Shown here: piece by piece, positions 32,591 to 41,132 of the stretch
How the letters are laid out: each line of letters starts with the position of its first letter
Position numbering within the stretch: position 1 is the stretch's first letter
Origin: Deltaproteobacteria bacterium ADurb.Bin151
GTDB lineage: Bacteria > Desulfobacterota > Syntrophia > Syntrophales > Smithellaceae
Assembly: GCA_002070455.1 (NCBI GenBank)
Contig: MWDG01000014.1
Location: forward strand, 1 to 47,257
Direction: 5' to 3'
DNA: 47,257 nt
Notes under the pieces: generated by a model
Told to the model about the DNA's origin: nothing
The model's database searches: none
Seen by the model: the letters and a program-made list of their open reading frames with translations, nothing else
Translations under genes and position numbers: made by a program

Positions 32591-32935
32591 TTAAGGCAGT
32601 GGCGGGAAAAATATACCAAATCCAGGGGGTGGAGGCGGCAAATGGCCGATTGGCGGAGGTGGGGGGAATCCCGGTCCCCTGCGTCCATGATGATACCCAT
32701 GTCGGTAATAGCCCCTGCGACCACGATAATCCCTGCGACCACGATAATCTCTGTCGCCATAGTAACCCCCGTGATGCTGAGGACCAGGGCCGCGCATGCC
32801 GGGGGGTGGCCCTCCTGGTCGGGGTTGGGCCAGGGACGTCACCGCGTTTATGCTAATGATCATCGCGACCAAAAAACAAGCCATGACAATCTTTCTTAAT
32901 ATGGATTTTAAATTCCATGGATTTGATCTTTTCAT
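32591..32935 (-). CDS. Secreted Gly/Arg/Tyr/Pro-rich low-complexity protein
   Basis: This 114-residue protein starts at ATG 32935, eight bases after GGAGG. A signal peptide ends near SLA-QP (about residue 36). The mature part is low-complexity: a Pro/Gly segment (RPGGPPPGMRGPGP), near-repeats of RDYRGRR with HGYHHG, then a Pro/Phe tail ending FFPPLP. It has no cysteine after the signal. It is 59 bp downstream of a Spy/CpxP-like gene, so it is presumably periplasmic and co-expressed, possibly with metal-binding or cell-wall contact properties. Function is unknown. Confidence 0.65.
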   Translation of the reverse strand: MKRSNPWNLKSILRKIVMACFLVAMIISINAVTSLAQPRPGGPPPGMRGPGPQHHGGYYGDRDYRGRRDYRGRRGYYRHGYHHGRRGPGFPPPPPIGHLPPPPPGFGIFFPPLP

Positions 32936-32994
32936 ATCTTCAACCTCCAATTTTAACCAGTTCCGATGAACTGTTTGGCGTCAATCGGTAACCA

Positions 32995-33516
32995 TTATCT
33001 CCTGCCACGTTTGCTTTGCCTGCCATGTCTCCCGTATTTGCCTGTTTCGAACAGGAGATCGGTAATGATCTTCTGTTGATCTGACATGCTGTTGTATAAG
33101 GCCTCGAAAGGCGGGAGCAGCTTTTTCATCTGGGCTAAATAGGCTTCGGTGTTTTCTGTGTGTGCTTTGATGCGTTCAACAGCGGATCTTTTTATATTTT
33201 TTTCAATTCTTTCGGCTCTTGCTTTTGCACGGGCTTCATGACGGGCGTCAGTCTCTTTCGCGTTTTCCCGCATTACCTTGGTAACGTCGTTCCATAATGG
33301 TTTCTGGGAGTCAGTGAAATTCAGCGCGCCTTCCAGTTGCTTGATCTGGATCTCCGTGTACTCGGCAGCAGTTTTTCTTTCCATGGCGGGTGCTTTCTTG
33401 CTTGCAGAGGCGGCATAAGAAAGATTTGTGTTACCCGAAACGATGAGTAATAGAAAAACCAGCAATACCATAATGAGTGTTGCCGGAAGGGCAAACCAAT
33501 TAGCTTTTAATTTCAT
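32995..33516 (-). CDS. Spy/CpxP-family periplasmic protein (LTxxQ-like)
   Basis: This 173-residue protein starts at ATG 33516 behind AAGGAGGT. A long signal segment (MKLKANW, then about 22 hydrophobic residues, ending LSYA) directs export. The mature part is helical and very basic, with a coiled, Ala/Glu/Arg-rich middle. Two LTxxQ-like turns are present, FTDSQKPLW (about 75-83) and MSDQQKIITD (about 143-152), as in the Spy/CpxP cradle. Such proteins bind unfolded substrates or damp envelope-stress sensing. A Lys/Arg/Gly-rich tail (GRHGRQSKRGRR) is unusual. It is first in a two-gene operon. Confidence 0.8.
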   Translation of the reverse strand: MKLKANWFALPATLIMVLLVFLLLIVSGNTNLSYAASASKKAPAMERKTAAEYTEIQIKQLEGALNFTDSQKPLWNDVTKVMRENAKETDARHEARAKARAERIEKNIKRSAVERIKAHTENTEAYLAQMKKLLPPFEALYNSMSDQQKIITDLLFETGKYGRHGRQSKRGRR

Positions 33517-33757
33517 AATGACCTCCTTTTGGATTAGATTTTCAGTTGAAAGTATTAACGGTTTATTTAACATACTTTTTAAAACATAACTTAATGTTTC
33601 TCTTTTGACAAGATATTCTTTTCGAGCGAGTGGGTATGAGAAGACATGTCAAAGACGATTATTGGTATCAGGAAAATTTTTTCTCCTACGGTGACGTCCT
33701 AATATGTTGTTCAGGGAGAGACATCATCCTATTGCTATAACACCGTCCTATATTTCA

Positions 33758-33786
33758 TTGACATACAAGGATGAAATTTCTATACT
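33758..33786 (+). promoter_or_regulatory. Sigma-70 promoter of the acyl-CoA ligase operon
   Basis: TTGACA (33758-33763), exactly 17 bases, and TATACT (33781-33786) form a near-consensus promoter. Transcription would begin near 33793, leaving about 95 bases of leader. The rest of 33517-33877 carries divergent upstream DNA for the Spy-like operon and no gene. Confidence 0.75.
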
Positions 33787-33889
33787 CAAACGTCCATAAA
33801 CATGCCTTCATCAGGCGTGTTGCTTAAGTGTTGAAAATTCCGCATAATGCCGGAGTATATCAATAAAATCAGAAGGAATGAAAAATAAA

Positions 33890-35527
33890 ATGCCCATCAA
33901 CGAAATTCTCTCACGGAATGCAGCCCTGTATGGTGAAGAAATCAGCCTGGTTGAAATCAATCCGGAAATCAAAGAAGTTGCCGCAAACTGGAAGGATTAT
34001 GAACTTGTCGAAACCAATCCCGAAAAGAGATACAGACGGGAAATGACGTGGCGCGAATTTGATGACAAAGCCAACCGATTTGCCAATCTTTTGTTGGGAA
34101 GAGGTCTGCAGAAAGGACACAAAGTTGCAATTTTACTTATGAACTGTCTGGAATGGCTTCCTGTTTATTTTGGTGTTTTGAAAACGGGTGCACTTGCGGT
34201 ACCGCTGAATTATCGATACACGGAAGAAGAAATAAAATACTGTCTTGAACTGGCGGAATGCGACGTTTTGATTTTCGGCCCGGAATTTACCGAGCGCGTC
34301 GATGCAATCCGCGGGCAAATTCCAAAAATAAAGATGAAGCTTTTTCTGGGCGTGGGCCGCCCCGCTTTTGCGGAAAGTTATTACGCGCTTACCGCCTGCT
34401 GTTCCTCGGCGGCGCCGAAAGTCAACGTTTCCGATGATGATGACGCAGCTATTTATTTTTCATCCGGGACCACGGGGTTTCCCAAAGCGATTCTTCATAC
34501 ACACCGCGCGCTGATGATATCATGCGAAGTTGAAATGAACCACCATGGACAAACCAGAGAAGACAATTTTCTGTGCATTCCTCCACTGTACCACACAGGC
34601 GCAAAAATGCACTGGTTTGGCAGCCTGCTTTCCGGCAGCAGGGCTGTTTTGCTGCGCGGCGTGAAGCCGGAATGGATCATCAAAGCCGTATCCGAGGAGC
34701 AGATAACGATTGTGTGGCTGCTGGTTCCATGGGCGCAGGATATTCTGGACGCGATCGAACGTGGAGATGTCACGCTTGCCGACCAAGAACTCGATCAATG
34801 GCGCCTGATGCACATAGGTGCGCAGCCGGTTCCGCCCAGTCTCGTCAAACGCTGGAAACGGTTTTTCCCGAAACACGATTACGACACCAACTACGGACTG
34901 TCGGAATCGATTGGCCCTGGATGTGTGCATCTCGGCATTGAGAACATTCACAAAGTCGGCGCGATCGGAAAAGCCGGTTACCGCTGGGAAGTGCAGATTG
35001 TGGATGAAAACGGCAAACCGGTAGATCAGGGCGCGGTCGGTGAACTCTGTGTAAAAGGTCCGGGTGTGATGAAATGCTATTACAATAATCCGGAAGCCAC
35101 TGCAGAAATCCTGAAAAACGGCTGGCTGTTTACGGGGGACATGGCCAGAATGGATGAGGACGGCTTTATTTACCTGGTTGACCGCAAGAAAGATGTCATT
35201 ATCACCGGTGGCGAGAACATTTATCCGGTGCAGATCGAAGATTTTTTACGTACCCATGACGCAATCAAGGATGTGGCGGTGATCGGCCTTCCCGATCATC
35301 GTTTAGGGGAAATTACCGCTGCGATCATTGAGCTTAAACCGGGTTTTGTGAGTTCAGAAGCCGAAATTATGCAGTTCTGCGCTGCGCTGCCGCGATATAA
35401 GCGTCCTCGCAGAATCATCTTTGATTCTGTGCCACGGAATCCCACCGGAAAAATTGAAAAGCCAAAGCTTCGGGAAAAGCATTGCGGCAGCGAAAGCCTT
35501 GTCGAAATGGAAACGGAGAGTCCATGA
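33890..35527 (+). CDS. AMP-forming acyl-CoA synthetase
   Basis: This ~545-residue ANL enzyme activates an organic acid to its CoA thioester. Motifs are IYFSSGTTGFPKAILHTH (about residue 185), NYGLSESIGPG (A5), GWLFTGDMARMDEDGF (A7), DRKKDVIITGGENIYPVQIED (A8) and NPTGKIEKPKL with the catalytic lysine. Substrate is unknown; overall similarity is to medium-chain and aromatic acid ligases. The ATG at 33890 is 12 bases after AGAAGGA. The ATG at 33878 adjoins that site with no spacing, so it is less likely. A tandem ACT gene follows. Confidence 0.9.
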   Translation: MPINEILSRNAALYGEEISLVEINPEIKEVAANWKDYELVETNPEKRYRREMTWREFDDKANRFANLLLGRGLQKGHKVAILLMNCLEWLPVYFGVLKTGALAVPLNYRYTEEEIKYCLELAECDVLIFGPEFTERVDAIRGQIPKIKMKLFLGVGRPAFAESYYALTACCSSAAPKVNVSDDDDAAIYFSSGTTGFPKAILHTHRALMISCEVEMNHHGQTREDNFLCIPPLYHTGAKMHWFGSLLSGSRAVLLRGVKPEWIIKAVSEEQITIVWLLVPWAQDILDAIERGDVTLADQELDQWRLMHIGAQPVPPSLVKRWKRFFPKHDYDTNYGLSESIGPGCVHLGIENIHKVGAIGKAGYRWEVQIVDENGKPVDQGAVGELCVKGPGVMKCYYNNPEATAEILKNGWLFTGDMARMDEDGFIYLVDRKKDVIITGGENIYPVQIEDFLRTHDAIKDVAVIGLPDHRLGEITAAIIELKPGFVSSEAEIMQFCAALPRYKRPRRIIFDSVPRNPTGKIEKPKLREKHCGSESLVEMETESP

Positions 35528-35634
35528 AAAAGATGTCCGCCAAAGACAGGTTTATTTTTTAGATTTGCCTTGATAAAACAAATAGATAATTGTAAAAATG
35601 ATACAAATCATGGTTTGATGGGAAGAGGGAAAAT

Positions 35635-36090
35635 ATGATTGCATATCAGCTTTCTGTTTCTGCGGAAAATAAACCGGGGCAGCTTGCCCATGTCACAGAG
35701 GTTCTGGCCAGGGCTGAAATCAGCATCCGGGCAACAACCATCTCAACTGCCGGTTCGTCCGGAGTAATCAATTTGATCGTCGATGAACCAAAACACGCAG
35801 AGAAGGTATTGACGGAAGCTGGCATGAAGGTTCACCTGAAAAATGTTTTAGCCGTGCTGATTCCCGATAAGCCGGGAGGCCTGAATAAACTGATGCAGCT
35901 TCTCTACCGTGAAAGCATAAATATCAATGATGCCTGCGGCTTTGTGCTGGAATGTTCGGAAAAGGCTGTATTTGTCGTTGATGTGGATCAGATTGAAAAA
36001 ACGGAAAAGCTGCTGGAGAAAAACGGGTTTAAGACCTTAGATACAGAGTCTTTGTCGGCGATTGAACCGTTCCACTATATGAAATACTGA
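35635..36090 (+). CDS. Tandem ACT-domain protein
   Basis: This 151-residue protein is two ACT domains. The first, about 1-70, has YQLSVSAENKPGQLAHVTEVLARAEISI. The second, about 72-145, has VLAVLIPDKPGGLNKLMQLLYRESINI. Each shows the N/D-K-P-G-x-L loop that begins an ACT regulatory fold, which binds amino acids or similar small molecules. No catalytic or DNA-binding part is attached. Free-standing ACT-ACT proteins often sit beside acyl- or phenylacetate-CoA ligases in anaerobes, as here, so it may sense a substrate or product of that step. AGAGGGAAA precedes the ATG. Confidence 0.88.
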   Translation: MIAYQLSVSAENKPGQLAHVTEVLARAEISIRATTISTAGSSGVINLIVDEPKHAEKVLTEAGMKVHLKNVLAVLIPDKPGGLNKLMQLLYRESININDACGFVLECSEKAVFVVDVDQIEKTEKLLEKNGFKTLDTESLSAIEPFHYMKY

Positions 36091-36200
36091 TGACGCCGTC
36101 AAATGCACCATATGCTGTGTTGCGCGTCATCTCTCGTCAATGCGGTCTGCGTACGGCAGGACTCATTCCTCGACGATTCGCGCGCCTTGCCTCTGGCGTG
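36089..36200. repeat. Imperfect long palindrome, likely dispersed intergenic repeat
   Basis: The gap after the ACT gene contains GATGACGC / GCGTCATC (36089-36096 and 36124-36131). It also holds a larger imperfect palindrome centred on CGTACG (36150-36155), with GCGCG-rich shoulders (TGTTGCGCG... and ...CGCGCGCC). Its words (GCGTCATC, CTCATTCCTCG, GCGCGCCTTGC) resemble repeats common in deltaproteobacterial intergenic DNA. I could not compare it with other copies. Confidence 0.4.
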
Positions 36201-36241
36201 TTTTACGATATCATTACCTTTTGAAAGAAGAGGACAAAACC

Positions 36242-36676
36242 ATGGCACATCAGGACAAAGGAAAATATTTTAAAAAGCATCCGGAAGGCACGAAGGTGCA
36301 GGAGGATTTGAAACAGGAAATCCTCAAGCAGGTCAAAGACAACAATATTGCCTGCAGGGCTGCAGAAAAAATAGCTCAAAAAACAAACGCAACGCTTTCC
36401 GAGATCGGTGTGGGGATTGACCTGCTCAATTTCAATATTGTTCAATGCCAGCTGGGGCTTTTCGGATTTGACAGAAATCAAAAACGCGTACCGGCCGCCG
36501 AGACCGTGTCCCCTGATCTGGAAGCAGCCATAAGAAAGGCGATGATTGATAACCGGTTTTCCTGTCAGGCAGCCTGGGAGATCGCGGACAGACTCAAAAT
36601 CAAACGCCTCGACGTATGCGCCGCCTGCGAGAATCTCAAAATAAAGATCAAACCCTGCCAACTCGGCGCTTTTTAA
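36242..36676 (+). CDS. Hypothetical protein with an internally duplicated domain
   Basis: This 144-residue cytoplasmic protein starts at ATG 36242 after AAGAGGA; upstream in-frame codons fall in a repeat. Residues about 20-70 and 95-144 are two copies of one unit. Each has a basic entry, N-x-x-x-C-x-A-A, a helix with E-I-A/K-I-A, a variable turn and a closing CQLG followed by LFG or AF. The compact helical unit could be a nucleic-acid- or protein-binding fold. I do not recognise the family. It lies between the ACT gene and an acetyl-CoA hydrolase on the same strand. Confidence 0.7.
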   Translation: MAHQDKGKYFKKHPEGTKVQEDLKQEILKQVKDNNIACRAAEKIAQKTNATLSEIGVGIDLLNFNIVQCQLGLFGFDRNQKRVPAAETVSPDLEAAIRKAMIDNRFSCQAAWEIADRLKIKRLDVCAACENLKIKIKPCQLGAF

Positions 36677-36782
36677 CAGGAAAAGTTGAAGCCTTTTGTT
36701 TGCAGGATTTCAAATGTCCGGTAATTCATCACTTGGCTGAAGATGATGGGTTCTTTTTGTACATGAAGAAAGGGTAATCAAT

Positions 36783-38660
36783 ATGATCCTTAACTGGCAG
36801 GAATCCTATAAACAGAAATTGACTGACGCGCAAACGGCTTTGTCACGCATTCGGCGTGGTGCGCGGATATTTATTGCATCTGCATGCGGAGAGCCGCAAT
36901 TACTGGTGAAGACTCTTCTGGAGAAGGGAAGAAATCTTGCAGACGTGGAATTGATTCACTTTCTTGATCTGGGGCTCACCGATTACACAACGGACGTTTA
37001 TACAGAACACTTCAGGCATAACGCACTTTTTATCGGGGCCAACGCCCGTGCGGCGATTAAAGAAGGCCACGCCGATTACACGCCCATTTTTCTTTCGGAA
37101 GTGCCTCTGATGATGCTGCGGGGTGCCATGCCCATTGACGTTGCCCTTATTACTGTATCAGAGCCGGATATGAACGGCTACGTCAGTCTGGGGATTTCGG
37201 TCGATATTACCAAGACGGCGGCGGAAGTGGCGAGGTACGTGGTGGCGGAAGTCAATTCCAATATGCCCCGAACGTTGGGTGACAGCTTCCTGCACGTCAG
37301 TCAAATTTCTGCATTTGTTGAAAGCGACACGCCGCTTCTGGAATTTGAGCAGAAGTCGCCGAACAATATCGCTCAATCGATCGGGAAACTGATTGCGGAT
37401 TTGATCGACAATGAGTCCACCATTCAGACCGGCGTGGGGAAAATTCCGAATTCCGTGTTTCCTTATCTTACCAATAAAAAGGATCTGGGCGTTCATACGG
37501 AAACGTTTACCGAAGGTCTGATCGATCTGATTGAAAGTGGTGTTGTGACTTGCCGAAAAAAATCTCTTCATCCCGGAAAAGTTGTTGCCGCTTTTTGCAT
37601 GGGGACCAGGCGTTTGTATAATTACGTGCACAATAACCCTCTTTTTGAGTTTCGGCCATGCCAGTATGTCAATGATCCGTATGTGATTGCCCAGAACGAC
37701 CGGATGGTGTCCATCAATTCTGCGCTGACCGTTGATCTGACCGGACAGGTCTGCTCGGATTCTCTGGGTTTTGAATTTTACAGCGGCATCGGGGGTCAGG
37801 TGGACTTTGTTCGCGGTTCGGCCATGTCACGACGCGGCAAATCCATTATGGTGCTTCCCTCCACGACGGAAGACGGCAAAATTTCACGCATTGTACCTCA
37901 TCTTTCTTCAGGCAGCGGAGTCGTTGTGACACGAGGGGATATTCATTATGTTGTGACAGAATACGGCATCGCTTATCTGCATGGGAAGTCCATTCGGGAA
38001 AGAGCCATGATGCTTATCAACATTGCGCATCCCGATTTTCGCGACGAGCTTCTGGAAGCGGCCAGAAGGCAGGGTTATATCTACCGGGATCAGATGCTAC
38101 CGGTGGTTTTGTATCCGAAAGAATATGAAGTCCACTGGGTTGACAAGAAGGGTACACAGATTTTTTTCCGTCCGGTTAAGGCAACGGATGAGCGTGCCAT
38201 TCAGGATTTGATTTACGAATTGCCGGAGCAGGCCGTCTATACGAGGTTTTTTCAAAACCTGAAATCCTTCTCCCATAAAGTGGCCATGCCTCTGGCCGCC
38301 ATTGATTATAACGATAAAATGGCCATTGCCGCGGTGATCGGCAAAGAGGAGCCGGAAGGCCGCGAGAGAATTGTGGCCATTGGACGGTATATTAATAATC
38401 CGAATACGCGGTATGCCGAGGTGGCTTTTACGACCCATCAGGACTGGCAGGATCGGGGCATCGGGACATTTCTTTTGCAATACCTGATCCGCATCGCCAG
38501 AGAGAAAAACATCGCGGGATTCACGGCGGATGTACTGTCAGGCAACAAGCCGATGATGCATGTTTTTTCCAAATCCGGCCATCCCATGACGACACATCTG
38601 GATAACGGAGTTTACGAACTGAAAATCAACTTTGTGAAAGAAGACAACGAAAATGAATAG
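36783..38660 (+). CDS. Acetyl-CoA hydrolase/transferase fused to a GNAT domain
   Basis: This 625-residue protein is a fusion. Residues about 10-440 are a class I CoA-transferase/acetyl-CoA hydrolase (Cat1-like): ARIFIASACGEPQLL, GISVDITKTAAEVAR, TGVGKIPNSVF, SGIGGQVDFVRGSAMSRRGKSI and VVTEYGIAYLHGKS. Residues about 465-615 are a GNAT acetyltransferase, with AEVAFTTHQDWQDRGIGTFLL supplying the Q/R-x-x-G-x-G acetyl-CoA loop. The first part would move CoA between acetate and other acids, or release acetate. The second may acetylate a protein lysine. The stop overlaps the next gene by eight bases. AAAGGG precedes the ATG. Confidence 0.92.
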   Translation: MILNWQESYKQKLTDAQTALSRIRRGARIFIASACGEPQLLVKTLLEKGRNLADVELIHFLDLGLTDYTTDVYTEHFRHNALFIGANARAAIKEGHADYTPIFLSEVPLMMLRGAMPIDVALITVSEPDMNGYVSLGISVDITKTAAEVARYVVAEVNSNMPRTLGDSFLHVSQISAFVESDTPLLEFEQKSPNNIAQSIGKLIADLIDNESTIQTGVGKIPNSVFPYLTNKKDLGVHTETFTEGLIDLIESGVVTCRKKSLHPGKVVAAFCMGTRRLYNYVHNNPLFEFRPCQYVNDPYVIAQNDRMVSINSALTVDLTGQVCSDSLGFEFYSGIGGQVDFVRGSAMSRRGKSIMVLPSTTEDGKISRIVPHLSSGSGVVVTRGDIHYVVTEYGIAYLHGKSIRERAMMLINIAHPDFRDELLEAARRQGYIYRDQMLPVVLYPKEYEVHWVDKKGTQIFFRPVKATDERAIQDLIYELPEQAVYTRFFQNLKSFSHKVAMPLAAIDYNDKMAIAAVIGKEEPEGRERIVAIGRYINNPNTRYAEVAFTTHQDWQDRGIGTFLLQYLIRIAREKNIAGFTADVLSGNKPMMHVFSKSGHPMTTHLDNGVYELKINFVKEDNENE

Positions 38661-39645
38661 TCAAAATACTGAAAGACCGCGTAAATCGTCCATGGACACA
38701 AGACGGGATTTCATTAAAAAAAGCGTAATGGTTTGCGCCGCTTTGAGCCTGCCGCTTACTTTTGCTGAAAGTGGACGGGCTCTCCCGCGTGAATTGAAAA
38801 TCCGAAACCCGAAACGCGCGCTGATCTTGTGTTACAGCCAGACAGGATTTACCAGCCGCTATGGAAAACTGATCGCCTGCATTTTAAAAGAAAAAGGAAT
38901 CACCGCGGATCTGGCGGATATGCGGAAGTATGATAAAAAACATATTTCGGATTATGATCTGATCCTGGTGGGTTCCCCTGTTTTCTATTATGATATTCCG
39001 CCAAATGTCAGTGGTTTTCTGACCGCAATGCCGAAAATTTCGGGTATTCCTGTGGCGTCGTTTGTTTCTTATGGAGGACCGGAGGGTAATCAGTACAATG
39101 CTTTGTGTCACATGCTTCGCTTGCTCAACGACGCCGGTGGCGCGGCTGTGGGGATGGCCGCATTCCGCAGCATTCCTTCCTATCCCACGCCCAACTGGGA
39201 CAGTGCCAATCAGAGAGCGGGAGAGCATCTGCCGGATGCATCTACTTACAGGCAGGTGCGAAGTTTTACAGAACAGTTGATTGAGCGAATCAGCCGCGGT
39301 GAATCAATTATTTATGAATCGGAAATAACGGTAAGAGAGATTTTGAGGACACTGCCGCTGATCTGGTTCAACAAGAAAGCGATCACCAAACACACGGTTG
39401 ATGGTGAGAAATGTATCGGTTGTCAGGCCTGCGTCAAGCAATGCCCCGTTGGCGCAATCCATCCGGAGAAGCAGTTTGTGGATCGGGACCGATGTGTGGC
39501 CTGCTTTGGCTGCCTGAATAACTGTCCGGCAGACGCCGTGGTGATGGAGTACACGGGGAAACGTCTGTATGGTTTTCCGGAATACCTCAAAAGAAGGAAG
39601 ATTACCATTCTGGAGCCTGCGGAATTTCAGTCATACCGGCTTTGA
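38653..39645 (+). CDS. Tat-exported flavodoxin-ferredoxin fusion (EFR1-like)
   Basis: This 330-residue protein has a twin-arginine-type leader (DTRRDFIKKSVMVCAALSLPLTFA, about residues 15-38). A flavodoxin domain follows (LILCYSQTGFTSRYGKLIA binds FMN phosphate; DLILVGSPVFYYDIPPN). Near the C-terminus are two [4Fe-4S] sites, CIGCQACVKQCPVG and CVACFGCLNNCPAD. It would carry electrons, probably outside the cytoplasm or membrane-attached if the leader works. It resembles EFR1-type ferredoxins. It is co-transcribed with the acetyl-CoA hydrolase-GNAT gene, overlapping its end by eight bases; an ATG at 38692 is an alternative start. Confidence 0.85.
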   Translation: MNSQNTERPRKSSMDTRRDFIKKSVMVCAALSLPLTFAESGRALPRELKIRNPKRALILCYSQTGFTSRYGKLIACILKEKGITADLADMRKYDKKHISDYDLILVGSPVFYYDIPPNVSGFLTAMPKISGIPVASFVSYGGPEGNQYNALCHMLRLLNDAGGAAVGMAAFRSIPSYPTPNWDSANQRAGEHLPDASTYRQVRSFTEQLIERISRGESIIYESEITVREILRTLPLIWFNKKAITKHTVDGEKCIGCQACVKQCPVGAIHPEKQFVDRDRCVACFGCLNNCPADAVVMEYTGKRLYGFPEYLKRRKITILEPAEFQSYRL

Positions 39646-39719
39646 TCTGCCGGTGTCTCACGGAACATCTCGTGGGCCGGGAATAAGCGAAAGATAAAAG
39701 GAAGCACACAGGAGGCGAA

Positions 39720-41057
39720 ATGACGGGCATCGGACAACTGCTCCAGAAGACGGTGAGTTTCATTAAACAGGATGTATGGCGCATCCAACGGAAGCATCTT
39801 CCCCCTGGGAAGTCTTTTTTCCTGAATATGCTGAGGGTGGTGATTCTTTCCGTGCGCGGTTTTGATGAAGACAAATGTCAGCTACGCGCGTCTGCTCTGA
39901 CCTTTTATTCGCTGATTTCAATTGTCCCGGTCCTGGCCATGGCCTTTGGTGTTGCCAAAGGATTCGGTTTTGAAAAAATTCTGGAAAAGCAACTGCGCGA
40001 GAAACTTGCGGGTCATGAGGATATTCTGGCCAACGTCATCCAGTTTTCCCACTCTCTTCTGGAAAATACGCAGGGTGGATTGATGGCGGGGATTGGCGTC
40101 ATTATGCTTTTCTGGGCAGTTCTTAAGGTTCTGGGCCATATTGAAGAGTCCTTCAATGACATCTGGGGCGTCAAAAAACAGCGTCCGCTCAGCCGGAAAT
40201 TCGCTGATTATCTGTCGCTTATGCTGATCTGTCCGGTGATTCTTATCCTTTCCGGCGGTGTGACGGTTTTTGTTTCCACCCAGGTTGCCACTATTATGGA
40301 AAAGTTTACCGTTCTTGGGAACTTTCGATCCACGGTTTTTTTCCTGCTGGAACTTCTCCCCTATACCATGATGTGGGGTCTTTTTACGTTTCTCTATGTA
40401 TTTATGCCCAATACACGGGTGCGTTTTTCTTCGGGATTGTTTGCGGGAATCATTACAGGAACAATCTTTCAGGTGGTTCAGTGGTTCTACATTACGTTCC
40501 AGGTGGGTGTTGTAAAATACAACGCCATATACGGAAGTTTTGCCGCGCTTCCGCTTTTTCTGGTATGGCTTCAATTGAGCTGGCTGATTGTTCTGTATGG
40601 AGCGGAACTTTCCTTTGCCCATCAGAATGTGGATACCTATGAATTTGAACCGGATGCGCTCGGGGCCAGCCATCGTATGCGGACACTGCTTTCTCTTCAG
40701 ATCACGCATCACCTGATTGCCAATTTCCGCGCGGGAGAAAGGGCATTAACTGCGAGCGAAATATCCAACCGATTGGAAATACCGATCCGTTTTGTCAACG
40801 ATATTCTCTTTGAACTTGTCGAAAGCAATATCCTTGCGACAACCGACAATGACGATGGCACAGATCCGGCTTATCAGCCGGCGCTGGATCCGGACAGGCT
40901 GACGATCCAGTATGTAATGGAAGCAATAGAGAGAAGGGGGATCAACGCCATGCCTTTTATCCATGCACAGGAATTTGAAACATTGTCCGCCTCTCTGGAG
41001 TCGTTTCGAAAAGCGATTAACCAGTTACCGGAAAATATTCTGCTTAAGAATCTGTGA
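39720..41057 (+). CDS. YihY/BrkB-family membrane protein
   Basis: This 445-residue protein has a YihY/virulence-factor BrkB domain (about 30-290) with six hydrophobic segments. It includes RASALTFYSLISIVPVLAMAFG, FNDIWGVKKQRPL, YTMMWGLFTFLYVFMPNTRVRF and a GSFAALPLFLVWLQLSWLIVLYGAELS block. The C-terminal ~130 residues are soluble with a winged-helix-like stretch, LTASEISNRLEIPIRFVNDIL. Older names such as RNase BN are not supported for this family; the function is unclear. AGGAGG precedes the ATG. It lies 74 bp after the flavodoxin-ferredoxin gene. Confidence 0.88.
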   Translation: MTGIGQLLQKTVSFIKQDVWRIQRKHLPPGKSFFLNMLRVVILSVRGFDEDKCQLRASALTFYSLISIVPVLAMAFGVAKGFGFEKILEKQLREKLAGHEDILANVIQFSHSLLENTQGGLMAGIGVIMLFWAVLKVLGHIEESFNDIWGVKKQRPLSRKFADYLSLMLICPVILILSGGVTVFVSTQVATIMEKFTVLGNFRSTVFFLLELLPYTMMWGLFTFLYVFMPNTRVRFSSGLFAGIITGTIFQVVQWFYITFQVGVVKYNAIYGSFAALPLFLVWLQLSWLIVLYGAELSFAHQNVDTYEFEPDALGASHRMRTLLSLQITHHLIANFRAGERALTASEISNRLEIPIRFVNDILFELVESNILATTDNDDGTDPAYQPALDPDRLTIQYVMEAIERRGINAMPFIHAQEFETLSASLESFRKAINQLPENILLKNL

Positions 41058-41132
41058 TGGCTGTGCGTTATGATTTGACCAGGAATATGAAAATGAGCAA
41101 ACAGATTGAAACTGTTTTTTGGAGTAGATATT

